64,000 nucleotides of DNA, taken from the NCBI RefSeq assembly GCF_910589235.1, contig NC_060959.1:1-64000 (forward strand). The letters are read 5' to 3'. Position 1 is the first letter of the stretch. Each line of letters opens with the position of its first letter. The notes beneath the pieces are model-generated. The model ran no database searches, was not told the DNA's origin, and worked only from the letters and a program-made list of their open reading frames with translations. A program made the position numbers and the translations under genes. Below are positions 27,201 through 40,605 of this stretch, in pieces. The stretch comes from Vespa crabro (lineage: Eukaryota; Arthropoda; Insecta; Hymenoptera; Vespidae).

Positions 27201-27849
27201 TTGATAATTGTCGAAAAACGTAATCGACATACGCGAATTTCGGTATATGCAAAGTTAAAATCGTGAAATCTTTAATAATACTTGTGCCACAGTTAGAAAA
27301 ATGTCACCAATCGATTCAGAACATTGCATTTCATAAGATCAAACATCTATTTTATATTGGAATCAAAGTTTTTAACATTCTTTCATATCGTATATACGAT
27401 TTTTTCGCTCATATACGCGTATCGTCGAAAAACGAAAACTTGAAATCTCGTTCAATTTCATTCATTTTATATTCTATCGATGCAGAATAAAGAATATAAC
27501 AAGAATATACCGTTTTTACTATGTTTAAATAGGCGTTTTCATATGATAATTGTCGAAAAACGTAATCGACATAGGCGAATTTCGGTATATGCGAAGATAA
27601 AATCGTGAAATCTTTAATAATACTTGTGCCACAGTTAGAAAAATGTCACCAATCGATTCAGAACATTGCATTTCATAAGATCAAACATCTATTTTATATT
27701 GGAATCAAAGTTTTTAACATTATTACTTATCGTATATACGATTTTTCGCTCATATACGCGTATCGTGGAAAAACGAAAACTTGAAATCTCGTTCAATTTC
27801 ATTGATTTTATATTCTATCGATGCAGAATAAAGAATATAACAAGAATAT

Positions 27850-29248
27850 AACGTTTTTACTATGTTTAAATACGCGTTTTCATATGATAATTGTCGAAAA
27901 ACGTAATCGACATACGCGAATTTCGGTATATGCGAAGATGAAATCGTGAAATCTTTAATAATACTTGTGCCACAGTTAGAAAAACGTTACCAATCGATTC
28001 AGAACATTGCATTTCATAAGATCAAACATCTATTTTATATTGGAATCAAAGTTTTTAACATTCTTTCATATCGTATATACGATTTTTCGCTCATATACGC
28101 GTATCGTCGAAAAACGAAAACTTGAAATCTCGTTCAATTTCATTGATTTTATATTCTATCGATGCAGAATAAAGAATATAACAAGAATATAACGTTTTTA
28201 CTATGTTTAAATACGCGTTTTCATATGATAATTGTTGAAAAACGTAATCGACATACGCTAATTTCGGTATATGCGAAGATAAAATCGTGAAATCTTTAAT
28301 AATACTTGTGCCACAGTTAGAAAAATGTTACCAATCGATTCAGAACATTGCATTTCATAAGATCAAACATCTATTTTATATTGGAATCAAAGTTTTTAAT
28401 ATTCTTTCATTTCGTATATACGATTTTTCGCTCATATACGCGTATCGTCGAAAAACGAAAAGTTGAAATCTCGTTCAATTTCATTGATTTTATATTCTAT
28501 CGATGCAGAATAAAGAATATAACAAGAACATTACGTTTTTACTATGTTTAAATACGCGTTTTTCATATGATAATTGTCGAAAAACGTAAACGACATACGC
28601 GAATTTCGGTATATGCGAAGATAAAATCGTGAAATCTTTAATAATACTTATGCCACAGTTAGAAAAATGTTACCAATCGATTCAGAACATTGCATTTCAT
28701 AAGATCAAACATCTATTTTATATTGGAATCAAAGTTTTTAACATTCTTTCATATCGTATATACGATTTTTCGCTCATATATGCGTATCGTCTAAAAACGA
28801 AAACTTGAAATCTCGTTCAATTTCATTGATTTTATATTCTATCGATGCAGAATAAAGAATATAACAAGAATATAACGTTTTTACTATGTTTAAATACGCG
28901 TTTTCATATGATAATTGTCGAAAAACGTAATCGACATACGCGAATTTCGGTATATGCGAAGATAAAATCGTGAAATCTTTAATAATACTAGTGCCACAGT
29001 TAGTAAAATGTTACCAATCGATTCAGAACATTGCATTTCATAAGATCAAACATCTATTTTATTTTGAAATCAAAGTTTTTAAAATTCTTTCATATCGTAT
29101 ATACGATTTTTCGCTCTTATACGCGTATCGTCGAAAAACGAAAACTTGAAATATCGTTCAATTTCATTGATTTTATATTCTATCGATGCAGAATAAAGAA
29201 TATAACAAGAATATAACGTTTTTACTATGTTTAAATACGCGTTTTCAT
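27850..29248. repeat. Block D copy 3 (1399 bp)
   Basis: It matches 20003-21401 at a shift of 7847 bp, including ATTGTTGAAAAACG, which copy 2 lacks, and the following diverged unit with AAAATTCTTTC (29031). It therefore derives from copy 1 or its ancestor, not simply from copy 2. Private changes: TTAATATTC and GAAAAGTTG in unit 28348. Confidence 0.85.
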
Positions 29249-29299
29249 TTGATAATTGTCGAAAAACGTAATCGACATACGCGAATTTCGGTATATGCA

Positions 29300-31478
29300 A
29301 AGTTAAAATCGTGAAATCTTTAATAATACTTGTGCCACAGTTAGAAAAATGTCACCAATCGATTCAGAACATTGCATTTCATAAGATCAAACATCTATTT
29401 TATATTGGAATCAAAGTTTTTAACATTCTTTCATATCGTATATACGATTTTTCGCTCATATACGCGTATCGTCGAAAAACGAAAACTTGAAATCTCGTTC
29501 AATTTCATTCATTTTATATTCTATCGATGCAGAATAAAGAATATAACAAGAATATACCGTTTTTACTATGTTTAAATACGCGTTTTCATATGATAATTGT
29601 CGAAAAACGTAATCGACATAGGCGAATTTCGGTATATGCGAAGATAAAATCGTGAAATCTTTAATAATACTTGTGCCACAGTTAGAAAGATGTTACCAAT
29701 CGATTCAGAACATTGAATTTCATAAGATCAAACATCTATTTTATATTGGAATCAGAGTTTTTAACATTCTTTCATATCGTATATACGATTTTTCGCTCAT
29801 ATACGCGTATCGTCGAAAAACGAAAACTTGAAATCTCGTTCAATTTCATTGATTTTATATTCTATCGATGCAGAATAAAGAATATAACAAGAATATAACG
29901 TTTTTACTATGTTTAAATACGCGTTTTCATATGATAATTGTCGAAAAACGTAAACGACATACGCGAATTTCGGTATATGCGAAGATAAAATCGTGAAATC
30001 TTTAATAATACTTGTGCCACAGTTAGAAAAATGTTACCAATCGATTCAGAACATTGCATTTCATAAGATCAAACATCTATTTTATATTGGAATCAAAGTT
30101 TTTAACATTCTTTCATATCGTATATACGATTTTTCGCTCATATACGCGTATCGTCTGAAAACGAAAACTTGAAATCTCGTTCAATTTCATTGATTTTATA
30201 TTCTATCGATGCAGAATAAAGAATATAACAAGAATATAACGTTTTTACTATGTTTAAATACGCGTTTTCATATGATAATTGTCGAAAAACGTAATCGGCA
30301 TACGCGAATTTCGGTATATGCGAAGATAAAATCGTGAAATCTTTAATAATACTAGTGCCACAGTTAGTAAAATGTTACCAATCGATTCAGAACATTGCAT
30401 TTCATAAGATCAAACATCTATTTTATTTTGAAATCAAAGTTTTTAAAATTCTTTCATATCGTATATACGATTTTTCGCTCTTATACGCGTATCGTCGAAA
30501 AACGAAAACTTGAAATCTCGTTCAATTTCATTGATTTTATATTCTATCGATGCAGAATAAAGAATATAACAAGAATATAACGTTTTAACTATGTTTAAAT
30601 ACGCTTTTTCGTATGATAATTGTCGAAAAACGTAATCGACCTACTCGAATTTCGGTATATGCGAAGATAAAATCGTGAAATCTTTAATAATACTTGTGCC
30701 ACAGTTAGAAAAATGTTACCAATCGATTCAGAACATTGCATTTCATAAGATCAAACATCTATTTTTTATTGGAATCAAAGTTTTTAACATTCTTTCATAT
30801 CGTATATACGATTTTTCGCTCATATACGCGTATCGTCGAAAAACGAAAACTTGAAATCTCGTTCAATTTCATTGATTTTATATTCTATCGATGCAGAATA
30901 AAGAATATAACAAGAATATAACATTTTACTATGTTTAATTACGCGTTTTCATATGATAATTGTCGAAAAACGTAATCGACATACGCGAATTTCGGTATAT
31001 GCGACGATAAAATCGTGAAATCTTTAATAATACTTGTGCCACAGTTAGAAAAATCTTACCAATCGATTCAGAACATTGCATTTCATATGATTAAACATCT
31101 ATTTTATATTGGAATCAAAGTTTTAACATTCTTTCATATCGTATATACGATTTTTCGCTCATATACGCGTATCGTCGAAAAACGAAAACTTGAAATATCG
31201 TTCAATTTCATTGATTTTATATTCAATCGATGCAGAATAAAGAATATAACAAGGATATAACGTTTTTACTATGTATAAATACGCGTTTTCATTTGATAAT
31301 TGTCGAAAAACGTAATCGACATACGCGAATTTCGGTATATGCGAAGATAAAATCGTGAAATCTTTAATAATACTTGTGCCACAGTTAGAAAAATGTTACC
31401 AATCGATTCAGAACATTGCATTTCATAAGATCAAACATCTATTTTATATTGGAATCAAAGTTTTTAACATTCTTTCAT
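29300..31478. repeat. Block F copy 1 (about 6.4 units)
   Basis: It pairs with 32708-34887 at a shift of 3408-3409 bp (10 units). Markers: AAATGTCACC, TTCATTCATTTT, GAAAGATGTTACC, GTAAACGAC, CGTCTGAAAACG, ATCGGCAT, the K-class unit, ACCTACTCG, TTAATTACGCG, GCGACGATAAA, AATCTTACC, ATATGATTAAAC and a one-base loss in AAAGTTTTAAC. Private changes include CATTGAATTTC at 29712 and a one-base loss in AACATTTTACT near 30921. Confidence 0.88.
31076..31415. repeat. 340 bp unit with AAAGTTTTAAC loss (also 34485, 38233)
   Basis: One T is missing in the T run after AAAG. The loss is shared by the units at 34485-34824 and 38233-38572 along with ATATGATTAAAC and CAATCGATGC. Two other one-base losses travel as pairs in the 11-unit duplication: 34825 with 38573 and 35506 with 39254. 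Confidence 0.88.
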
Positions 31479-31595
31479 TTCGTATATACGATTTTTCGCT
31501 CATATATGCGTATCGTCGAAAAACGAAAACTTGAAATCTCGTTCAATTTCATTGATTTTGTATTCTATCGATGCAGAATAAAGAATATAACAAGG

Positions 31596-32710
31596 ATATA
31601 ACGTTTTTACTATGTTTAAATACGCGTTTTCATATGATAATTGTCGAAAAACGTAATCGACATACGCGAATTTCGGTATATGCGAAGATAAAATCGTGAA
31701 ATCTTTAATAATACTAGTGCCACAGTTAGTAAAATGTTACCAATCGATTCAGAACATTGCATTTCATAAGATCAAACATCTATTTTATTTTGAAATCAAA
31801 GTTTTTAAAATTCTTTCATATCGTATATACGATTTTTCGCTCTTATACGCGTATCGTCGAAAAACGAATACTTGAAATATCGTTCAATTTCATTGATTTT
31901 ATATTCTATCGATGCAGAATAAAGAATATAACAAGAATATAACGTTTTTACTATGTTTAAATACGCGTTTTCATATGATAATTGTCGAAAAACGTAATCG
32001 ACATACGCGAATTTCGGTATATGCGAAGATGAAATCGTGAAATCTTTAATAATACTAGTGCCACAGTTAGAAAAATGTTACCAATCGATTCAGAACATTG
32101 CATTTCATAAGATCAAACATCTATTTTATATTGGAATCAAAGTTTTTAACATTCTTTCATATCGTATATACGATTTTTCGATCATATACGCGTATCGTCG
32201 AAAAACGAAAACTTGAAATCTCGTTCAATTTCATTGATTTTAATATCTATCGATGCAGAATAAAGAATATAACAAGAATATAACGTTTTTACTATGTTTA
32301 AATACGCGTTTTCATATGATAATTGTCGAAAAACGTAAACGACATACGCGAATTTCGGTATATGCGAAGATAAAATCGTGAAATCTTTAATAATACTTGT
32401 GGCACAGTTAGAAAAATGTTACCATTCGATTCAGAACATTGCATTTCATTAGATCAAACATCTATTTTATACTGGAATCAAAGTTTTTATCATTCTTTCA
32501 TATCGTATATACGATTTTTCGCTCATATACGCGTATCGTCGAAAAACGAAAACTTGAAATCTCGTTCAATTTCATTGATTTTATATTCTATCGATGTAGA
32601 ATAAAGAATATAACAAGAATATAACGTTTTTACTATGTTTAAATACGCGTTTTCATTTGATAATTGTCGAAAAACGTCATCGACATACGCGAATTTCGGT
32701 ATATGCGAAG
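31596..32710. repeat. Copy of 23068-24182 (block E fragment)
   Basis: It matches block E copy 2 at a shift of 8528 bp over a K-class unit, a CGATCATATACG unit and a TTCATTAGATC/CGATGTAGAAT unit. The GTAGAAT state ties it to copy 2 and not copy 1. Private changes: GAATACTTG near 31868, TTTTAATATC near 32240, GTGGCACAG at 32399. Confidence 0.85.
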
Positions 32711-35700
32711 TTAAAATCGTGAAATCTTTAATAATACTTGTGCCACAGTTAGAAAAATGTCACCAATCGATTCAGAACATTGCATTTCATAAGATCAAAC
32801 ATCTATTTTATATTGGAATCAAAGTTTTTAACATTCTTTCATATCGTATATACGATTTTTCGCTCATATACGCGTATCGTCGAAAAACGAAAACTTGAAA
32901 TCTCGTTCAATTTCATTCATTTTATATTCTATCGATGCAGAATAAAGAATATAACAAGAATATACCGTTTTTACTATGTTTAAATACGCGTTTTCATATG
33001 ATAATTGTCGAAAAACGTAATCGACATAGGCGAATTTCGGTATATGCGAAGATAAAATTGTGAAATCTTTAATAATACTTGTGCCACAGTTAGAAAGATG
33101 TTACCAATCGATTCAGAACATTGCATTTCATAAGATCAAACATCTATTTTATATTGGAATCAAAGTTTTTAACATTCTTTCATATCGTATATACGATTTT
33201 TCGCTCATATACGCGTATCGTCGAAAAACGAAAACTTGAAATCTCGTTCAATTTCATTGATTTTATATTCTATCGATGCAGAATAAAGAATATAACAAGA
33301 ATATAACGTTTTTACTATGTTTAAATACGCGTTTTCATATGATAATTGTCGAAAAACGTAAACGACATACGCGAATTTCGGTATATGCGAAGATAAAATC
33401 GTGAAATCTTTAATAATACTTGTGCCACAGTTAGAAAAATGTTACCAATCGATTCAGAACATTGCATTTCATAAGATCAAACATCTATTTTATATTGGAA
33501 TCGAAGTTTTTAACATTCTTTCATATCGTATATACGATTTTTCGCTCATATACGCGTATCGTCTGAAAACGAAAACTTGAAATCTCGTTCAATTTCATTG
33601 ATTTTATATTCTATCGATGCAGAATAAAGAATATAACAAGAATATAACGTTTTTACTATGTTTAAATACGCGTTTTCATATGATAATTGTCGAAAAACGT
33701 AATCGGCATACGCGAATTTCGGTATATGCGAAGATAAAATCGTGAAATCTTTAATAATACTAGTGCCACAGTTAGTAAAATGTTACCAATCGATTCAGAA
33801 CATTGCATTTCATAAGATCAAACATCTATTTTATTTTGAAATCAAAGTTTTTAAAATTCTTTCATATCGTATATACGATTTTTCGCTCTTATACGCGTAC
33901 CGTCGAAAAACGAAAACTTGAAATCTCGTTCAATTTCATTGATTTTATATTCTATCGATGCAGAATAAAGAATATAACAAGAATATAACGTTTTAACTAT
34001 GTTTAAATACGCTTTTTCGTATGATAATTGTCGAAAAACGTAATCGACCTACTCGAATTTCGGTATATGCGAAGATAAAATCGTGAAATCTTTAATAATA
34101 CTTGTGCCACAGTTATAAAAATGTTACCAATCGATTCAGAACCTTGCATTTCATAAGATCAAACATCTATTTTTTATTTGAATCAAAGTTTTTAACATTC
34201 TTTCATATCGTATATACGATTTTTCGCTCATATACGCGTATCGTCGAAAAACGAAAACTTGAAATCTCGTTCAATTTCATTGATTTTATATTCTATCGAT
34301 GCAGAATAAAGAATATAACAAGAATATAACGTTTTTACTATGTTTAATTACGCGTTTTCATATGATAATTGTCGAAAAACGTAATCGACATACGCGAATT
34401 TCGGTATATGCGACGATAAAATCGTGAAATCTTTAATAATACTTGTGCCACAGTTAGAAAAATCTTACCAATCGATTCAGAACATTGCATTTCATATGAT
34501 TAAACATCTATTTTATATTGGAATCAAAGTTTTAACATTCTTTCATATCGTATATACGATTTTTCGCTCATATACGCGTATCGTCGAAAAACGAAAACTT
34601 GAAATATCGTTCAATTTCATTGATTTTATATTCAATCGATGCAGAATAAAGAATATAACAAGGATATAACGTTTTTACTATGTTTAAATACGCGTTTTCA
34701 TTTGATAATTGTCGAAAAACGTAATCGACATACGCGAATTTCGGTATATGCGAAGATAAAATCGTGAAATCTTTAATAATACTTGTGCCACAGTTAGAAA
34801 AATGTTACCAATCGATTCAGAACATTGCATTTCATAAGATCAAACATCTATTTTATATTGGAATCAAAGTTTTTAACATTCTTTCATATCGTATATACGA
34901 TTTTTCGCTCATATACGCGTATCGTCGAAAATGAAAACTTGAAATCTCGTTCAATTTCATTGATTTTATATTCTATCGATGCAGAATAAAGAATATAACA
35001 AGAATATAACGTTTTTACTATGTTTAAATACGCGTTTTCATATGATAATTGTCGAAAAACGTAATCGACATACGCGAATTTCGGTATATGCGAAGATAAA
35101 ATCGTGAAATCTTTAATAATACTTGTGCCACAGTTAGAAAAATGTTACCAATCGATTCAGAACATTGCATTTCATAAGATCAAACAACTATTTTATATTG
35201 GAATCAAAGTTTTTAACATTCTTTCATATCGTATATACGATTTTTCGCTCACATACGCGTATCGTCGAAAAACGAAAACTTGAAATCTCGTTCAATTTCA
35301 TTGATTTTGTATTCTATCAATGCAGAATAAAGAATATAACAAGGATATAACGTTTTTACTATGTTCAAATACGCGTTTTCATATGATAATTGTCGAAAAA
35401 CGTAATCGACATACGCGAATTTCGGTATATGCGAAGATAAAATCGTGAAATCTTTAATAATACTTGTGCCAAAGTTAGAAAAATGTTACCAATCGATTCA
35501 GAACATTGCATTTCATAAGATCAAACATCTATTTTATATTGGAATCAAAGTTTTTAACATGCTTTCATATCGTATATACGATTTTTCGCTCATATACGCG
35601 TATCGTCGAAAAACGAAAACTTGAAATCTCTTTCCATTTCATTGATTTTATATTCTATCGATGCAGAATAAAGAATATAACAAGAATATAACGTTTTTAC

Positions 35701-36238
35701 TATGTTTAAATACGCGTTTTCATATGATAATTGTCGAAAAACGTAATCGACATACGCGAATTTCGGTATATGCGAAGATAAAATCGTGAAATCTTAATAA
35801 TACTTGTGCCACAGTTAGATAAATGTTACCAATCGATTCAGAACATTGCATTTCATAAGATCAAACATCTATTTTATATAGGAATCAAAGTTTTTAACAT
35901 TCTTTCATATCGTATATACGATTTTTCGCTCATATACTCGTATCGTCGAATAACGAAAACTTGAAATCTCGTTCAATTTCATTGATTTTATATTCTATCG
36001 ATGCAGAATAAAGAATATAACATGAATATAACGTTCTTACTATGTTTAAATACGCGTTTTCATTTGATAATTGTCGAAAAACGTCATCGACATACGCGAA
36101 TTTCGGTATATGCGAAGTTAAAATCGTGAAATCTTTAATAATACTTGTGCCACAGTTAGAAAAATGTCACCAATCGATTCAGAACATTGCATTTCATAAG
36201 ATCAAACATCTATTTTATATTGGAATCAAAGTTTTTAA
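32491..36238. repeat. 11-unit tandem duplication, copy 1 (3748 bp)
   Basis: The next 3748 bp repeat this segment. Matching continues from 32491 to 36063 against 36239-39811. It contains block F copy 2 (32708-34887), then units marked by GTCGAAAATGAAAAC (one base lost), CTATCAATGC with AAGGATATAACG and GTTCAAATAC, CTCTTTCCATTTC with a one-base loss in AAATCTTAATAA, and TATATAGGAATC with ATACTCG and CGAATAACG. Confidence 0.92.
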
Positions 36239-39200
36239 CATTCTTTCATATCGTATATACGATTTTTCGCTCATATACGCGTATCGTCGAAAAACGAAAA
36301 CTTGAAATCTCGTTCAATTTCATTGATTTTATATTCTATCGATGTAGAATAAAGAATATAACAAGAATATAACGTTTTTACTATGTTTAAATACGCGTTT
36401 TCATTTGATAATTGTCGAAAAACGTCATCGACATACGCGAATTTCGGTATATGCGAAGTTAAAATCGTGAAATCTTTAATAATACTTGTGCCACAGTTAG
36501 AAAAATGTCACCAATCGATTCAGAACATTGCATTTCATAAGATCAAACATCTATTTTATATTGGAATCAAAGTTTTTAACATTCTTTCATATCGTATATA
36601 CGATTTTTCGCTCATATACGCGTATCGTCGAAATACGAAAACTTGAAATCTCGTTCAATTTCATTCATTTTATATTCTATCGATGCAGAATAAAGAATAT
36701 AACAAGAATATACCGTTTTTACTATGTTTAAATACGCGTTTTCATATGATAATTGTCGAAAAACGTAATCGACATAGGCGAATTTCGGTATATGCGAAGA
36801 TAAAATCGTGAAATCTTTAATAATACTTGTGCCACAGTTAGAAAGATGTTACCAATCGATTCAGAACATTGCATTTCATAAGATCAAACATCTATTTTAT
36901 ATTGGAATCAAAGTTTTTAACATTCTTTCATATGGTATATACGATTTTTCGCTCATATACGCGTATCGTCGAAAAACGAAAACTTGAAATCTCGTTCAAT
37001 TTCATTGATTTTATATTCTATCGATGCAGAATGAAGAATATAACAAGAATATAACGTTTTTACTATGTTTAAATACGCGTTTTCATATGATAATTGTCGA
37101 AAAACGTAAACGACATACGCGAATTTCGGTATATGCGAAGATAAAATCGTGAAATCTTTAATAATACTTGTGCCACAGTTAGAAAAATGTTACCAATCGA
37201 TTCAGAACATTGCATTTCATAAGATCAAACATCTATTTTATATTGGAATCAAAGTTTTTAACATTCTTTCATATCGTATATACGATTTTTCGCTCATATA
37301 CGCGTATCGTCTGAAAACGAAAACTTGAAATCTCGTTCAATTTCATTGATTTTATATTCTATCGATGCAGAATAAAGAATATAACAAGAATATAACGTTT
37401 TTACTATGTTTAAATACGCGTTTTCATATGATAATTGTCGAAAAACGTAATCGGCATACGCGAATTTCGGTATATGCGAAGATAAAATCGTGAAATCTTT
37501 AATAATACTAGTGCCACAGTTAGAAAAATGTTACCAATCGATTCAGAACATTGCATTTCATAAGATCAAACATCTATTTTATTTTGAAATCAAAGTTTTT
37601 AAAATTCTTTCATATCGTATATACGATTTTTCGCTCTTATACGCGTATCGTCGAAAAACGAAAACTTGAAATCTCGTTCAATTTCATTGATTTTATATTC
37701 TATCGATGCAGAATAAAGAATATAACAAGAATATAACGTTTTAACTATGTTTAAATACGCTTTTTCGTATGATAATTGTCGAAAAACGTAATCGACCTAC
37801 TCGAATTTCGGTATATGCGAAGATAAAATCGTGAAATCTTTAATAATACTTGTGCCACAGTTAGAAAAATGTTACCAATCGATTCAGAACCTTGCATTTC
37901 ATAAGATCAAACATCTATTTTTTATTTGAATCAAAGTTTTTAACATTCTTTCATATCGTATATACGATTTTTCGCTCATATACGCGTATCGTCGAAAAAC
38001 GAAAACTTGAAATCTCGTTCAATTTCATTGATTTTATATTCTATCGATGCAGAATAAAGAATATAACAAGAATATAACGTTTTTACTATGTTTAATTACG
38101 CGTTTTCATATGATAATTGTCGAAAAACGTAATCGACATACGCGAATTTCGGTATATGCGACGATAAAATCGTGAAATCTTTAATAATACTTGTGCCACA
38201 GTTAGAAAAATCTTACCAATCGATTCAGAACATTGCATTTCATATGATTAAACATCTATTTTATATTGGAATCAAAGTTTTAACATTCTTTCATATCGTA
38301 TATACGATTTTTCGCTCATATACGCGTATCGTCGAAAAACGAAAACTTGAAAAATCGTTCAATTTCATTGATTTTATATTCAATCGATGCAGAATAAAGA
38401 ATATAACAAGGATATAACGTTTTTACTATGTTTAAATACGCGTTTTCATTTGATAATTGTCGAAAAACGTAATCGACATACGCGAATTTCGGTATATGCG
38501 AAGATAAAATCGTGAAATCTTTAATAATACTTGTGCCACAGTTAGAAAAATGTTACCAATCGATTCAGAACATTGCATTTCATAAGATCAAACATCTATT
38601 TTATATTGGAATCAAAGTTTTTAACATTCTTTCATATCGTATATTCGATTTTTCGCTCATATACGCGTATCGTCGAAAATGAAAACTTGAAATCTCGTTC
38701 AATTTCATTGATTTTATATTCTATCGATGCAGAATAAAGAATATAACAAGAATATAACGTTTTTACTATGTTTAAATACGCGTTTTCATATGATAATTGT
38801 CGAAAAACGTAATCGACATACGCGAATTTCGGTATATGCGAAGATAAAATCGTGAAATCTTTAATAATACTTGTGCCACAGTTAGAAAAATGTTACCAAT
38901 CGATTCAGAACATTGCATTTCATAAGATCAAACATCTATTTTATATTGGAATCAAAGTTTTTAACATTCTTTCATATCGTATATACGATTTTTCGCTCTC
39001 ATACGCGTATCGTCGAAAAACGAAAACTTGAAATCTCGTTCAATTTCATTGATTTTGTATTCTATCAATGCAGAATAAAGAATATAACAAGGATATAACG
39101 TTTTTACTATGTTCAAATACGCGTTTTCATATGATAATTGTCGAAAAACGTAATCGACATACGCGAATTTCGGTATATGCGAAGATAAAATCGTGAAATC

Positions 39201-39811
39201 TTTAATAATACTTGTGCCAAAGTTAGAAAAATGTTACCAATCGTTTCAGAACATTGCATTTCATAAGATCAAACATCTATTTTATATTGGAATCAAAGTT
39301 TTTAACATTATTTCATATCGTATATACGATTTTTCGCTCATATACGCGTATCGTCGAAAAACGAAAACTTGAAATCTCTTTCCATTTCATTGATTTTATA
39401 TTCTATCGATGCAGAATAAAGAATATAACAAGAATATAACGTTTTTACTATGTTTAAATACGCGTTTTCATATGATAATTGTCGAAAAACGTAATCGACA
39501 TACGCGAATTTCGGTATATGCGAAGATAAAATCGTGAAATCTTAATAATACTTGTGCCACAGTTAGATAAATGTTACCAATCGATTCAGAACATTGCATT
39601 TCATAAGATCAAACATCTATTTTATATAGGAATCAAAGTTTTTAACATTCTTTCATATCGTATATACGATTTTTCGCTCATATACTCGTATCGTCGAATA
39701 ACGAAAACTTGAAATCTCGTTCAATTTCATTGATTTTATATTCTATCGATGCAGAATAAAGAATATAACATGAATATAACGTTCTTACTATGTTTAAATA
39801 CGCGTTTTCAT
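36239..39811. repeat. 11-unit tandem duplication, copy 2
   Basis: Copy of 32491-36063. Roughly fifteen substitutions were noticed, for example ATATGGTAT at 36934, CAGAATGAAG at 37031, GAAAAATCG near 38350, TATATTCGAT near 38644, CGCTCTCATACG near 38998 and CATTATTTC near 39309. All the one-base losses of copy 1 are kept. Similarity ends at 39812 (CATATGAT here, CATTTGAT at 36064). Confidence 0.92.
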
Positions 39812-40338
39812 ATGATAATTGTCGAAAAACGTAATCGACATACGCGAATTTCGGTATATGCGAAGATAAAATCGTGAAATCTTTAATAATACTTGTGCCA
39901 CAGTTAGATAAATGTTACCAATCGATTCAGAACATTGCATTTCATAAGATCAAACATCTATTTTATATTGGAATCAAAGTTTTTAACATTCTTTCATATC
40001 GTATATACGATTTTTCGCTCATATACGCGTATCGTCGAAAAACGAAAAGTTGAAATCTCGTTCAATTTCATTGATTTTATATTCTATCGATGCAGAATAA
40101 AGAATATAACAAGAATATACCGTTTTTACTATGTTTAAATACGCGTTTTCATATGATAATTGTCGAAAAACGTAATCGACATACGCGAATTTCGGTATAT
40201 GCGAAGATAAAATCGTGAAATCTTCAATAATATTTGTGCCACAGTTAGAAAAATGTTACCAATCGATTCAGAACATTGCATTTCATAAGATCAAACATCT
40301 ATTTTATATTGGAATCAAAGTTTTTAACATTCTTTCAT

Positions 40339-40352
40339 ATCGTATATACGAT
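40339..40352. other. Perfect 14 bp palindrome in the satellite unit
   Basis: ATCGTATATACGAT reads identically on both strands. It sits 63-76 bases after the unit phase mark and recurs at that offset in nearly all units. Exceptions include the units at 1068, 3114, 6182 and 9590 (GTACATACGT core), those at 6864, 7204, 12659 and 12999 (TATACTAT), 42322 and 43345 (TATCATAT), and 36869. It could be a protein-binding dyad or a small cruciform. Neither role can be shown from sequence alone. Confidence 0.9.
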
Positions 40353-40383
40353 TTTTCGCTCATATACGCGTATCGTCGAAAAA
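40352..40383. other. Nested inverted repeat next to the palindrome
   Basis: TTTTTCG (40352-40358) and CGAAAAA (40377-40383) form a 7 bp stem. The 18-base loop contains a second perfect 10 bp palindrome, ATACGCGTAT (40364-40373), nearly concentric with the stem (centres one base apart). With the 14 bp palindrome immediately to its left this makes a 45 bp dyad-rich core in each unit. Common single changes are ATATGCGTAT in place of the inner palindrome and CTCTTATACG upstream of it. Function unknown; listed as structure, not as a proven regulatory site. Confidence 0.8.
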
Positions 40384-40513
40384 CGAAAACTTGAAATCTC
40401 GTTCAATTTCATTGATTTTATATTCTATCGATGCAGAATAAAGAATATAACAAGAATATAACGTTTTTACTATGTTTAAATACGCGTTTTCATATGATAA
40501 TTGTCGAAAAACG
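40375..40513. repeat. Internal direct repeat pair GTCGAAAAACG
   Basis: The 11-mer GTCGAAAAACG occurs twice per unit, here at 40375-40385 and 40503-40513, separated by 128 bp. A TACGCG hexamer precedes each copy at different distances and occurs a third time further on. Flanking bases do not align well beyond this, so it is a short motif repeat and not proof that the unit arose from a smaller tandem repeat. Confidence 0.75.
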
Positions 40514-40605
40514 TAATCGACATACGCGAATTTCGGTATATGCGAAGATAAAATCGTGAAATCTTTAATAATACTTGTGCCACAGTTAGAAAAATGTTAC
40601 CAATC

